Shown: piece by piece, positions 12,577 to 24,620 of the stretch
Numbering within the stretch: position 1 is the stretch's first letter
Layout of the letters: each line of letters starts with the position of its first letter
Source of the DNA: Thysanoteuthis rhombus
Lineage: Eukaryota > Mollusca > Cephalopoda > Oegopsida > Thysanoteuthidae
Assembly (NCBI GenBank): GCA_963457665.1
Contig: OY735207.1
Location: forward strand, 44,621,179-44,685,178
Direction of reading: 5' to 3'
Length of the DNA: 64,000 nt
Notes under the pieces: generated by a model
Told to the model about the DNA's origin: nothing
What the model saw: the letters and a program-made list of their open reading frames with translations, nothing else
Databases searched by the model: none
Position numbers and translations under genes: made by a program

Positions 12577-14508
12577 ATGAGTGATACAAAAAGGAAGATT
12601 ATGGCTGAAAGGACACCAGAAGAAGAGGCGACCTCGTCTACTCCGCCTAATGGCCACTTATTGGCCAGTAAAAGTACTTATAGTGACGAGGCATCAGTAA
12701 CATACCCTGCCCAACAAAGTGATAACTCTAGGGTCAGTGAGTATAAGTCCATCAACCCAGGCCCTCAAACTCAGGTCAGCCCTGACAACCAGTGTAGCAG
12801 CACCTCGCCCTCATCTCACCCAAGTGCTCTTACTGGCTCTACCAAGCAGGGAGACAAAACAGAAGACAAAAAGAGCAATGACAAATCTGTCTCCCTACCT
12901 CCTTCTGACCATACTGCTCACAAAAAGCACAGTCTTCAAGCTGGTTCATTATCTCCAAACTCTCATAGGAAAACAAACGATACCAAGCTACTCCGTTGTG
13001 AACTCTGCAACAAATTCTTCTCTGAAACTGATTTTGATTCCAAAACTATAAATGCAGCACCACTGACCAAGGAGAAAATCATGGCGTGTCCTGATTGTAA
13101 TACAAAGATTCCGAAATGTTCTAGAATGGCTACCCCAACTCAAACCAAAAATCTGGAATCTGCCCTTCCAACCGCAGGGAACATTTCCGCCCACACAAAT
13201 AATGCGACGGCTGCAAGATCCAGCCAGTGCTGCTGTATGGCTTCTCACCAATTAACCACGTCCCAAATACCAGCAACCATGTCTGAAACCGTCAGTCCAG
13301 AATTGCTACGGACAATCAAAACTGAACCTCCCAGTGAGCCATATGCCGCCGTCTGTACAGCGCAGACCAGCAACCCCCACACATATCACAACCATACTTA
13401 TCAAACGAAATGTTCAATTTATTTGACTGCTAATCTAAAACCATGTGGTAAACGGGACAAAGAAGCTGTGACCAGTAATCAAGATCCCTCTTCAAGTGGT
13501 GACCAACAGAAGAAAAAGCCTAAACTGGATGATAATAAAGGCCCTAGCATAGAGAAGGGACAAAGCACAACCCCTGAGTCCCTGATTAAATCAGAAATTA
13601 ATTCATCTGGAGATAGCTTTGCAGATGTGAAACCTTTCGTTGCCGAAGTCAAACCTTCTAGTAATGGTCATGCCAAAATAGAAGTAAAACCAGAAACAAA
13701 CCCAACAGAATCAAGCAAGTCCAGCTTTAAGTTCAAATCTCCTACCAGACCTGCTCCTCTATCTACATCAGGAGCCACGAGCCACAAAACAAAAGTCAAC
13801 TGTACATCAAATACATACATGTTTGAGGGCTGCATGCTTTGGAAGCCTGTCCATCCTGAGCCAGCACCCTCAACGCCAGCTCCCAAGACTGACAGTGCTG
13901 AAGAGAAGCCAGAGGCACCTTCAAGTACAGAGAAGAAAGAAAATGATGAAAACACATTCTGTTGTGAGGGGAGCCTTTTTATCAAACCTGTTCTTCCGAA
14001 CGAATTTGCATTTGAAGGCACTATGTTTATCAAACCCGACTCCCCCCTGTTGGCACAGGCCCCTCTTTCTTTCACCAATCAGCCAAGTGCATCAGGATCA
14101 TCGTCCATGCCTCAAACCAATAAAACCCTTACCATCCAATCAGTGTTCACTAATTCAGGCCAGGTCATCAGCAGTATCACTTCATCAGGGGACAAAAGTG
14201 GACATGTCAGTAGTAATGGCAATTCACCACAAACTCAGCATAGCACCGTGGTGACCACAAGTTGTGTGGGGAGTGGTTCCAAATGTACCGTGACCAGCTG
14301 TTGCACAAACCAATTCACAACAACAAAGGATAGTGAATTGAAAAAGAAAACTGAACAAGATAAAGAGGCATCAGCTGGGTTCTCACAGTGCCAGACTTCG
14401 GGCAGTGGAGGAGGTGGAGGGGGTCACACTGACTTTAGTGTCAAATCCATCCTCAGCACCACTGACCGCCGAAGTTCTTGTGACTCTCGCCGGTATCAGC
14501 AACACTGA
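12577..14508 (+). CDS. Nuclear disordered protein with FEG-KP repeats and a C-terminal eh1 motif (unrecognised family)
   Basis: This is a 643-residue protein in one exon. I do not recognise the family. The first ATG after the in-frame TGA at 12553 is used. Most of the chain is Ser/Thr/Pro/Lys-rich and probably disordered. Visible features are: CELC (141-144) and CPDC (171-174), a C-x2-C-x26-C-x2-C pattern whose first half reads like the start of a C2H2 finger without its histidines; SUMO-type IKTE (247-250) and IKSE (337-340); a classical NLS, KKKPKL, at 312-317. A short motif occurs three times: FEGCMLWKP (416-424), CEGSLFIKP (463-471) and FEGTMFIKP (479-487). A Gly run (611-616) precedes FSVKSIL (620-626), a good match to the Groucho/TLE-binding eh1 motif. 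Inference: a transcriptional co-regulator lacking an intact DNA-binding domain. Alternatively it is a decayed relative of the zinc-finger gene downstream. That it is a real gene is well supported by length and composition; its function is not. Confidence 0.85.
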   Translation: MSDTKRKIMAERTPEEEATSSTPPNGHLLASKSTYSDEASVTYPAQQSDNSRVSEYKSINPGPQTQVSPDNQCSSTSPSSHPSALTGSTKQGDKTEDKKSNDKSVSLPPSDHTAHKKHSLQAGSLSPNSHRKTNDTKLLRCELCNKFFSETDFDSKTINAAPLTKEKIMACPDCNTKIPKCSRMATPTQTKNLESALPTAGNISAHTNNATAARSSQCCCMASHQLTTSQIPATMSETVSPELLRTIKTEPPSEPYAAVCTAQTSNPHTYHNHTYQTKCSIYLTANLKPCGKRDKEAVTSNQDPSSSGDQQKKKPKLDDNKGPSIEKGQSTTPESLIKSEINSSGDSFADVKPFVAEVKPSSNGHAKIEVKPETNPTESSKSSFKFKSPTRPAPLSTSGATSHKTKVNCTSNTYMFEGCMLWKPVHPEPAPSTPAPKTDSAEEKPEAPSSTEKKENDENTFCCEGSLFIKPVLPNEFAFEGTMFIKPDSPLLAQAPLSFTNQPSASGSSSMPQTNKTLTIQSVFTNSGQVISSITSSGDKSGHVSSNGNSPQTQHSTVVTTSCVGSGSKCTVTSCCTNQFTTTKDSELKKKTEQDKEASAGFSQCQTSGSGGGGGGHTDFSVKSILSTTDRRSSCDSRRYQQH

Positions 14509-14869
14509 CCTTAAGGTCTTACCTAGGGTCTGCCTACTGCAAATGGTTCATATCTATCTATATCACTTTCCCTTTCTAGATATATTATATAATCTCTGTA
14601 TACACATACACACATTCATGTGTTATGAGGTGGGAGCCTCCTTGGAGGTGGCTGCAGAAAGGAAGCCTTCATTTTATTCTTTAATCTCAAAAGTGTCCTC
14701 ATATACCCCATCTTTTATTTCCACCTTTTAAACCTTCCCACCCAAACATGAACCACCTATCCAAATCCTGTTTAAATCACTCCTACCTTTTTTTTTTTTT
14801 TTTTGCCTTTTTCCACACTTTTACAAATTAGCCCTTTCAAGACTAACTTATTAGGGTGATTAATGCCTG

Positions 14870-14875
14870 AATAAA
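14870..14875 (+). terminator. Candidate poly(A) signal of gene 1
   Basis: The first AATAAA after the stop codon, 362 nt downstream. It would give a short 3' UTR containing a T18 tract near 14791. Later sites are possible because the flank is AT-rich. Confidence 0.4.
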
Positions 14876-17694
14876 AATATCTCGGTAGATGCCTAAAAAA
14901 TGGGACGTATATGCAAGCTGTTATAGAAAGTTCTTGATATATATGTCCCAAGAGTTTCGAAAGGGTTGAGTGGAAGAAGAAAAACAAAAAAACATAAATA
15001 GTTTAATAATGGCATAGCTAGGCTTATCTGAGTTTTATTGCTGTTTGGCTTATTTTAAATTATTTTCTCTCTCCAGTTCTTTGATTGCTATGCTCTCTTT
15101 GTCAGGTCATGTTTTTAAGTTACCAGGATTTATTATCTGCCAAGAATGGAAAACATAAGGGTATGAATTTATAAAGAATGATAAGGATATTCAAAAAAAA
15201 AAAAAAAAATTATGTATGCTAATATCTCACTGATGCTTTAAATGAAGAGGATGGTACAGGTACGCTACCGATTTGTCAGGCACCCTTTATTCCAGAGTCG
15301 TGCCAGATTTTATTAGCTCTAAAGAAGTCATGTAATAATAATTCAATGATACACCTTTGACCCACCAATTATGCACATCTCATGTCTGTAAAGCGTTAGG
15401 ACTGTTGGTAACTGGAATTTATCCAATATTGAATTTGAAGTGAATGGTTACGTGCAATACATTGATTTAAGTGTCACAGTATATTAATATAAATGAGACA
15501 GATACATGTTTATCAATTGAAAAAAAAATGCAAATATCTCATTCTGTTGATGGCATCATGCACAGCTTCTGTTTGGGTTTTCGCAACATTTCTATTTTTT
15601 TAAATTTTTTTTTCGCATCGATATGGATTTGTGCTTGTGCTTCATACCACCACTGACACCTGCACTTGGAAGCCATTACTAGAAGTAAATGGTTGGAAAT
15701 TAGACTAGAAACCTTATAAAATCAATGGAACAGTGACTACCACTGCAGTATAAACAAGTAAGAGATGTGGCCATTCATTGAACGAGTGTGAGAGCTACGA
15801 GCGTCCGCTAAAAGTTGACCTGATTAAAAGAGGTGCGGGGGCTATCAGTTTCCGGAAAATCAGTCGTGTACCTGTATAACCTCAATACAAGGGAGATAAC
15901 AGTTACCAATGAAGAGTTATTTCTCTTTTGGGAAAGTATAGTCAGATGGTTTGGGATTGATATTAGTATTCCGAGTAGCATTACTTCTTTAGCTGTGTTG
16001 TTGAAGACAGTTGATTGTTTAGGCTGATCAGCTTAACCAGTAGTTTAGTTTAAGGATTTGCTATCATGAATATGCCTCATATAAAATTTTGAAAAGCTTT
16101 AACAGTTTTTTGGGTTGGATTAAAAAATATAAGTATTATTTCTTTTGCAATAAGATATAAATGATAATTTGAAAAATCAGTGACCTGTCCTAGGATACCC
16201 AACTATTGCACTAAATGTATAAATGTGCAAACCTGTAATGATAATTGATTTTTAACTTTTGTTGTGATTAATTTCACTATTAAAAATCATCAAATATTTT
16301 TGCTCAATCATGCATTTTTAATTGAATTTTCTCCAAAATTAATCTCATAAAGGTGAAAAAAAAAAAAAAAAAAAAGAAAGAATTATTACAAATTTGCATA
16401 TTTATATAATATATAGGGGGTGGTTAACAATGTTGAATTAAAAATTTCCTATCGATTTGTTTCACATTCTGGTTACATGATCACATTACTAAACAATGTT
16501 TTAGCATATGATGTATATAATTGTCATGAAATTCCTTTTTTTTTGTTTGTATTTTCTGCTTTTGATATAAAACATTGTCTGTGATGAGGTGAGGGATTTG
16601 ATGGTTTGTAAGAAGAATGTTTGAACTATGTAAACATCCTAAAGAGAAATCTAAAGCATTCAAATTTCACCTTTGAGAGAGAAAATTAACTTCTAATATC
16701 AATGAGATTGCTGAGTGAATTTTCATGTTGAAAAAAAAAAAAATCAGACAGGTGTTATAATCTTTGCATATTGATTGATTTAAACTAATTTCCCTATCTT
16801 TGATGTTTTTCTCAAAATGTTTGGCCATTGTATTCTCCAGCCTTTCTCTGGAGTCTTGTATTTTGTAATGTCAAACTTTGGTCTTGTGTAATATGCTTCC
16901 ATTTCCATACACACCACACCCTGTGCCTCTTACTGTGAGTTCTTGAAACTGTCTTTCTCTAACTTTTGTATTAATTCTGCGACCTTCCAGTGAATCATGT
17001 AAATTTTGCGAGCATCCCCACCCCTTTTTTTCTGAGGGTCAATTCCAAAGGAAACTTGGTGTTTTTTTTTTCTTTTTTTCAACCTCAAACTTATTGACTG
17101 TTCTTTTCTGATCAGTGGATCCTATAGAGATTGATGTACCCCCTCTCCCTCCACATATGATAAATCGTGTTTGATTTTAAAGCTCCTATGCTAAGTATAG
17201 TTTTCTTGTGTTCCTCATCTTACTTTTAGGGAGTGATTAGTGTCATCTTTTTACTCCCTACCACAAGTGCACAGAATTTTGTACATAGTTCTTGGTCAGC
17301 AACCAGCACACACACATGCACACAGATTAAGAAGACAACAAAAAAATATCTTCAGCCATTCTGCCATGTATCAGATGATCCCAAAAATTTGCCATTCAAA
17401 CAACATTAGGACAGTACTCAAAAGTTGACGCACTCTATACAGATATCCCACAAAGTAAAACCATTGCATGTTCAAGAACTGCACATATAACATTCCATGT
17501 AATTGTGATTGAGAATACAAAAGCAAGACTGTCTCCTAAAAATAAGACTTCAGATACATCAAAAAGATGCACTTTATTGTGAAACTTTAAAATCAAATAT
17601 AGTCCATTATGGGTTAAACAGTCAAAATGATAGACAGAGAATAACACCCTGAGTGCACACCTCTGTCAACACCATTGTCAGGGGGAGTAATTGT
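14876..17694. other. Intergenic, no feature recognised
   Basis: AT-rich sequence with poly-A runs (15193, 16358, 16731) and poly-T runs. No coding region, RNA gene or clear transposon was seen. Confidence 0.5.
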
Positions 17695-18164
17695 GCAAGG
17701 GTCCATTCCAAGATTTAATCAGTTCTTCCATAGCCACCTTTCCTCAAAATATTGAAATTCCCTGAGAACTTTTTGATATAACTTGTCAACAAACATGAAA
17801 TTTGGTGGTATTATGTGGTTTGGACTTAACTGTTATGTAGGGGTGTTAATTGCACATGAATCTACTCCAAAATTTAATCAGTTCTCCCTTAGCCTATTTT
17901 CCAACCTTTCACAAAATGTCATTGAAATTCATTCATTATATTCAAGATATCATTCAAGATATTGTGTGGACAGTCATGAACATATACATGAATGTAATTG
18001 AAAAAAAAACAGAAATATATCACTCAATAAGAAAAAATTAGATTTGCCCCCAGATTTTATCCTCTCTTTCTTACCGAATTGGCCACCCTTCCACAAAATT
18101 CTATTGAAATTCATTCAGTACTTTCAAAGATATTGTATAGACAGACAAACAAACAAATGCAACC

Positions 18165-18166
<2 letters not shown>
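17695..18166 (+). repeat. Three diverged copies of a ~100-120-bp interspersed repeat
   Basis: Units at about 17695-17795, 17865-17975 and 18044-18166 share, in order, a TTTAATCAGTTCT-like block, a CACAAAAT block, TTGAAATTCATTCA, and an AAGATAT block. The last unit ends with a GACAGACAAACAAACAAATGC tail-like motif. Such a string resembles a repeat segment found widely in invertebrate genomes; that identification is from memory. Short open frames across it are spurious. Confidence 0.55.

Positions 18167-18223
<57 letters not shown>
18167..18223. repeat. (AT)n microsatellite
   Basis: 57 bp of alternating AT directly attached to the tail of the third repeat copy, as is common for retroposon tails. 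Confidence 0.95.
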
Positions 18224-18228
<5 letters not shown>

Positions 18229-19394
18229 TTTCAACCTTGTTGACAGGAGTAAATGAGAAAGTCAAAAGAATCAACACGCGTTATCCTCTGATCATTTACA
18301 GGCATAGATACCAATTGTATATGAGGGCCACTGATCAGAACAGACCATGAATTTTAGATTAAAAAAACCTAAGAGTCTATTGGAACATTCCCACAAAAAT
18401 GTTCATGCTAGTTAATTGGAAGGTCATGGATTCTATGCATTAGTCAGGAGAACACAGTTCCAAGAATTCAAAATGAGGCTCTACATTTGACTTGATTTGG
18501 AATGGAAGCACATACTAAAGTTTGATATTACAAAATACAACAAGTACCAAATGGCTGAAATTTGTTGTAAAAAAGATGTGAAACTTATTCCAAATGAATC
18601 AATATACATTGCTTTAGGATATGCAAAATGTCTGAACATTCTTTTTACAAATTTGTCCATACCCTAGATGTATATTTTTAAAAACCTTAAGACTATTAAT
18701 GCTGTTGAATTTTAAATGAGGCTTACTTGCAGTATGAGGTATGGTAAAAACAATGACTTTTTAGAAAAATATGTCTTGCTTTTTTCAAAAGTTTGATTGG
18801 AAAAGGTTTTAGGATGTTTGTTTTGTTTTTTTTTCTGTTGTAGTTGCCAGTTGTAGGACACTATTTGTCTTAGGAGGAACATAACACATTAGACAATGAT
18901 TAATTCAATATGTGCTTTTAAAAGACAAGAAATTACATTATATAAACTCATATGTACATAAAAGAACACATACTATTATCATCTCTGATTATTCCTTTAT
19001 CCTGTCGTAGATTTTCAAGAGAAATTTTCTACAATAAATTCTTTTGATAATGACAAAATGAAATCTCTTAGCATTATGCATTAAATCATTATTAGTATTT
19101 TGATATAGCTCAAAGATTTAGGTAATTCAGTATAGTCAGTAAGGGTCTTTTAAATATTTTTTTTGATTTTACTTTCTTTAATTTATGATGGTTCAAAAAC
19201 ATTATTACCCTGACAATTTCCATATCTCCAAGAATTATCTATTAAAGGAACCTTCCTGGATCTTGGAGGAAAATTTAAGGTGAATGGCTTTAATGAGAAT
19301 CTGTCTCCTGTTTTTCCCGAATTTTTTAAGATTCATAATTTACTGCTAATGATAATGTTTTTCCTTAGTTGTAAAGATTTCCATGGCTTTAATT
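18224..19394. other. Intergenic, no feature recognised
   Basis: AT-rich sequence without convincing coding capacity or repeats. Confidence 0.5.
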
Positions 19395-19665
19395 CTGAGT
19401 GGTTCAGTAGTTGTGTCAAGTTTATAAGTGGCTGATCCAGCTGATCTGGGCTCTCCAATTGCAGATGCTCAGGGTTAGGGTTAGATGGAATAAAGGTAAC
19501 TCTGGCCATATGCACTTTTGTGGCCTTATGCTGATATTTCTGGGCCATACACTCCCAGGAGTTGATGTCAATGTCCTGGTCTTTGAGGGAAGTCTTCTGG
19601 CAGTCCTTGGAGCATTTGCCCAGGCAGAGCTCTCCAAACTGCAGTACTAGGTGATTTAGATAGAT
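19395..19665 (-). mobile_element. LINE reverse-transcriptase C-terminal tail fragment
   Basis: The minus strand has a 114-residue open stretch. Its first half contains K-x-S-K-D-C-x-K-T-S-L-K-D-x-D-I-D-x-x-S-W-E, typical of the extreme C-terminus of non-LTR (RTE/jockey-type) ORF2 proteins, where Y-K-D-x-L-K-x-S-L-K-x-x-x-I-D-x-x-x-W-E is common. Only this tail is present; no RT or endonuclease motif lies nearby, and the flanks are ordinary AT-rich DNA. It is a 5'-truncated, old LINE insertion rather than a host gene. The family assignment is from memory of the motif. Confidence 0.5.
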
Positions 19666-20089
19666 ATAGGTTATCATTGGTAATTGGTGTTTTATCGTGG
19701 AGTATTGATTAATAAAATAGTATAGCAGACTATTACTACTGTATTATGAGTCTGATCCTAGCCGGGTGCTCTACAATTGTGGCCTTGTGCTTATATTACT
19801 CTTAGGTTAGTAATACATATATATATAGGTAATGTAATAGATAAACAAGAAATTTAGTTATCAAGATAATAGTCATGAAATAGTGGGGTACGAATATTAA
19901 TGATATATTGGTAATCTTATGGTAAAACTAATTTTTCAATTGCCTGAATGTTGTTAATGTCATCATTCAACAACATATGGAGCAAAAACAAGCAAAGTTG
20001 CTTCCCTTGTTGCATTACGCATGCGGCAATGATTTTTGTCTTCATTTTTCGTACGATTTATAGAGGCCTGATAATTATTTGTAGCAATT

Positions 20090-20295
20090 GTGGGTCTTTA
20101 CAGGGCCTAGGTGCTAGATTCAACACCCAAGTTGGACTGCTTGACAGGGCTAAAAGGCCTCAGCTGCCCTACTATTTATCGATAGTTGGGGAGAGAAATA
20201 GATCCCTGCATTTGGGGAAGGCATTAGTCCAAAGTAAATGCAAACTTACGGCCAGAGTTCAACCTTGGTTAACTATCAGTCCACCTGCATCTCCT
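20090..20295. repeat. Unassigned mid-GC segment, probably an old interspersed repeat
   Basis: More balanced composition than its neighbours, with blocks resembling part of 9600-9925. The open frame through it (from 19948) shows no domain. Confidence 0.3.
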
Positions 20296-20546
20296 TGTGA
20301 TAATTATTAATTAACACTTAAGGTTTTTCTAAAAGAGGCCATTTTGAATTATTCAGTGAAAATAAGAGATTGAATGTAGTAACTTTGAATCTTTACTAAC
20401 ATTTCAAATTATCACTTACAATCAAGTAAAATGCTTTATTTTCAGTTTTAAGGTTGCTCAGTGAGAAGGGTATCAGCAATAACTTGACTAAATCCTCTAG
20501 TACAATGTAGTATAGCAGTAGTTAAGTGTGTAGTCGCAGAAGTCTA

Positions 20547-20560
20547 CCCCCCCCCCCCCC
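20547..20560. repeat. C14 homopolymer
   Basis: Fourteen consecutive C residues, unusual in this AT-rich region, which otherwise carries poly-A/T runs. Confidence 0.95.
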
Positions 20561-20595
20561 TCAGGTTATTGAAGGAATAATTCATAACTTCTCAA

Positions 20596-21452
20596 AGTGA
20601 CAAGCTTTTTTTTTTTTTACTCTGTTACTTCTGTGTTGATAGATAGCCATAATATACCTTATTTTACATGCCGGAACTTCAAAGTCTCTGAAGATTTCAA
20701 GATGGATTTAATCAGTTATTATCAGAGATTAAGTTATCAAGAATGCTTCATAGATAGAAAGAATTGACTATAAATTTTAAAATTGGAACAAGACTACTTA
20801 AACACTCATGATTGAATCTGGCTGGTCAGACGGTTAATGAATTGGATTGCTTTGTGTGTAAACCACTATTGATGAGTAGAAAGTAACCCATATTTTGGGT
20901 CACTCTTTAGTTTGTTTTTTTTTTGTTGTTTTTTTTTTAAATTTTTATACATTGAAAGATTTGATGTGGTATGAAGAATAATTTATTGAATCTTAATCAG
21001 ACAATAGGGCATCTTTGTTGTGTTACTCATCATCATGATGTGTTTCCAGAGTAATTTTCTCCTTTTAATCAGTCATTCTTCTTCCAGACTGCTTTGATTT
21101 TGGATATATAGAAGCTATTGTTTTCATTGTAAATTATTCATAAAGTGTGTTACAGGCTCTGATTTTGAGATTTTGAAATTCTGAATAAGTTACAATTAGC
21201 AAGTTTTTTCCTTCCTTACTCTGGGTGTTGAAATCGTATCATCGCTTCTTATTGAACATTTCATCAAAAATGCAAAATACATGTATACTCATACATACCA
21301 CAAATACAGGTATGTACGTATACACATGCACACATGTTTATGCACACATACACACATTTTATACACACATCTGTATGTATGTATATGATGTGTATGTGTG
21401 TGTATTTTGCATTTTCAGTGGAAAGTCACAGCACACATAGAACGTATAGCCA
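20596..21452. other. Intergenic, simple repeats only
   Basis: AT-rich. A TG/CA-rich stretch at about 21285-21410 gives a spurious 71-codon open frame. Nothing else was recognised. Confidence 0.5.
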
Positions 21453-21666
21453 TTAACAGGTTCACTGCCACAGGATGCATATGTGTGTCTTGTTGCGTGT
21501 TGCGTCTGATGCACATGTGCGTCCATTCCATCGTTCAACTTAAGGCAATATAAATGGCTAAGGCAACATGCTAGATTCAGTTTTTGCCCTGTGGCTTTGA
21601 GCAGACAGCGTGCTTATTTTATTGCACTGTGTGTTACAGTATCCAAAGCAGTGGTGAATGTGTTAA
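21453..21666. mobile_element. Candidate piggyBac-type MITE (TTAA flanked)
   Basis: The left end is TTAACAGGTTCACTGCCAC. The reverse complement of the right end is TTAACACATTCACCACTG. Both ends carry TTAA, the target site of piggyBac-like transposons. The 214-bp body is non-coding and less AT-rich than its flanks. The terminal repeat is imperfect, so the copy is old. Confidence 0.55.
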
Positions 21667-22599
21667 TATGATATTCTAAACACTGAGTTATATCAAGGAG
21701 TGAAAAAAAAAAACAAAAAAAAAAAAATCATCGGATGGGTTTGAAATAATTCTGGATCATTTTTTCAACTGACCAATTTGGATAATGATTTTTTAAAATG
21801 GTATAGTTATAGAGTATTTAAAATGGTTATTTTGCTACTACTATTTTTTGATTCTGGATAAATTCTAAATTGGTTCCATTTCTTCGTCATTATTTTTAAT
21901 CAAACACATGATTGTGATATCAAATTTCATAATGGTTTATACATGTTCTCTGGCATATGCTTCATGTTACTTATATGAATTTGGTTTCAAATACCTGGCA
22001 ATTTTTAAACCAGATTAAAAACAAGGATAAAATCCTGCCTTTTTGTAGCATCTTTAATTCTTATATTTGAGACAAATCCTTACCAACCCTGTAAATTTCT
22101 TCAGGTGTATCTGATGGTAAAAAAAAAAAGACATTAATTCTCGAGCAAAGGCTATGTTGATAAACTGTGAGGGCATTCCTTTTTTTTCTCTCAAACAATA
22201 AATTATAATTCTTGATCTCACATTCAGCACCATCAGTTAATGTATCCCTCCATTTAGTTGAACAAAACAAATGAAAAACTGAGATGAAGTATTATCTTTT
22301 GAAAAATGTAGTTTTTAGTCTCTTTTATGCTGTAAAAAATTAGAATCAGAGCTCAGATCATTGTCTGACATTTGCGAAAAGAAAAAGTAACCAAAATTTT
22401 TAGAATTTTTTTTTGTAATATTTTGTATCATTAGAGTCCATGCAAGAAATATTTTTCAGTTCTGAGTCTTACTATTTGTTGAAGGTCACCTATTGATGTA
22501 ATGTTCGTGTTTTAGTCGGCCCTGTTTTAAGAGACTTGGTCATTTTAATCTGCTTCAGCTATGTGTTGAAATTCAAGTTGCTTTATAAGTAGTATAGAA

Positions 22600-22880
22600 G
22601 GCCTCCTCTTCTCTCTGTAGACAATGGAATGATACTAAAGTGATCCCTCCAGGGCACAAGCCTGGGCAAAGCATATAGGAATCCTGGGATGCCCATTTGA
22701 TAGAATCTTGCTCTCCATCTCACTGATATAGTTCAAAGGAACATGAGGCCATATGTTTGGCATCAGCTTGGCTATTGGAGCTGGAGGAAGTCAGTTGGCA
22801 TCCATTCCCTGGTTTGGTAACAGTTGTCCATCTCTTAGACTGGTTGCCAACCATAGCTGGAGAACCCAGTCTGCCCTGCT
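22600..22880. repeat. Unassigned mid-GC segment
   Basis: A more balanced stretch with phrases such as GGGCACAAGCCTGGGCAAAG and GGTTGCCAACCATAGCTGG that read like a decayed SINE or other interspersed repeat. No open frame of note and no family recognised. Confidence 0.25.
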
Positions 22881-23632
22881 ATTCACCTATAGCTGTTATA
22901 ATAAGTTGTATATAAGAATTATAATTATTATGGTAAGTAGCATAATAATTGTAAAAAATAGTGTGAAAATTGAGACTTATTGGGAATATAACTCTTTCAA
23001 GGCTTTGTTTTTTTAGCACTTACTGAAGATTGAATTCGTAACCAATGGCATATGAGATGAACTTGATTTGCAAAATTAGTGAAAGATAATTAGTCTCATT
23101 CATGCCACCATTTCTATCATGACTTCAGATTATAATTCTTTTCACAAAAAAATAAGTTTACTGAGTCCAATCTGCTACAAATTCCTTCGATAGACATATT
23201 TTGTTATTGTATTATAAATATTATATATATATTATATTTATTATTATATACAAATTATATCCCTAATGATAGAAACAGCAATTGAATCAGAGTTGGAGAA
23301 TATCTCGACTGAACAGAATTTTCAAGTAGTGTGGCTAATCTCATAGTGAACATATAGTTTTAATGAAAATAGCTCAATTAGACCAGTGCTTGAGATTGGC
23401 TAAACTTATAAGTAAATAATCCCAAACCCATTCTATCAGGTTAAGCCATTGTTCTCAGGTTTTTTCTCTTTTTCTCTCTTGGTTGAGCTTTGTTAAAGTG
23501 TTTTTGTAATTCAAATTTTTTTTTTTTTTGCGTTTTAGACCTGGTGTTGGCCGAATAAATTTGCTTCTGTGAACTGTATAACTATTTTTTTAGGAATGAC
23601 AATGATTTTAACAACAATAATAATAATAATAT
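22881..23632. other. Intergenic, no feature recognised
   Basis: AT-rich sequence with a TAT/ATA-rich patch near 23208-23255 and an (AAT)n run at 23614-23631 abutting the next element. Confidence 0.5.
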
Positions 23633-23735
23633 TAGATGTGTGCAAATGTTCCTAGAGCTCTTTTTTGAAAACTTCATAGAAACTGAATACACAGTTGAAA
23701 AACATTTTTTTACTGGAAACTTTTGTGCACATCTA
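23633..23735. mobile_element. Short inverted-repeat element (~103 bp)
   Basis: The left end TAGATGTGTGCAAATGTTCC matches the reverse complement of the right end, TAGATGTGCACAAAAGTTTCC-like, over about 20 bp. It sits between an (AAT)n run and a (GAT)n run (23736-23759). Terminal sequence and size suggest a small hAT-type MITE, but the low-complexity flanks hide any 8-bp target duplication. Confidence 0.55.
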
Positions 23736-23759
23736 ATAATGATGATGATGATGATGATG

Positions 23760-24214
23760 CCACTCTTATGATAAAGAGTTATTTTATAAAAAGAAATTTT
23801 TAAAAACAGACTTGAATTTGACAGAACTGATGAAGACTGAAGAAATTTTAATCAAAAAGTCAGGTTTGACCAGATTGGTCACTAAAGGCTAAACAGCAAA
23901 ATGCTGTAAGATGAAAATAATAATGTGATGTAATCATTTGAAAAGTGTAACTGCCACTTTTGTGCTAATCCACCACCTTTCTCTTCCTACTTTGTAACTT
24001 CTCAACCTCAGATACACACCACCCCTTATTGTCTATCTTTTTCCCCGTACCTTTCATGTCTATTATCCCACCATCTTGTCCAAGACAAGAATAATTCATT
24101 CCCTTTCTTATCCCATACAAGGGTTTGCATTTTCATTCTTCAACTAATAATTGCACCAGGGTATTTTGGATTCATCTCACCAGTTTTCTTTCAAGAATAT
24201 ATAGCAAAAAAACT
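23760..24214. other. Intergenic, no feature recognised
   Basis: AT-rich; nothing coding or repetitive recognised. Confidence 0.5.
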
Positions 24215-24620
24215 TAATGTCTAGTTCCAGTGGGGGCCATCCACCCAGGCTGCATCTCCCCATTGCACTTAAAGGGGTAGGATCAGGGTCAATCCCTGAT
24301 GTCTGAGGTGAGCCAAAGAGGGAACTGGACAATTTCTGGCACAACCCACATGTACAGCGTGGGTCCCCGCATAAACTTTACCTTGAGTCACATTCTACCC
24401 TCATGAGGAGGTGAATAAATACCAAGATATATAGTATTCTTCCCCTGCCCCTACAGGAACCACCACCTGCAATGAATGAATTTTGACCAGCTTTCTCCCT
24501 GCCCTTCCATGTCTGTTCACAGGCTACTCTCAAACTTCATGTTATCTCCCATTGTGAGCTGCTTTACAGCTCCCTGGGGCAAAACAAGACGAGGCAGGGT
24601 GGAATAAGCAGGTCTTTCAT
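24215..24620. repeat. Unassigned GC-richer segment
   Basis: Two blocks (24215-24430 and about 24480-24620) are GC-richer than the desert, lack open frames and contain phrases such as CAACCCACATGTACAGCGTG. Probably interspersed-repeat remains; family unknown. Confidence 0.25.
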
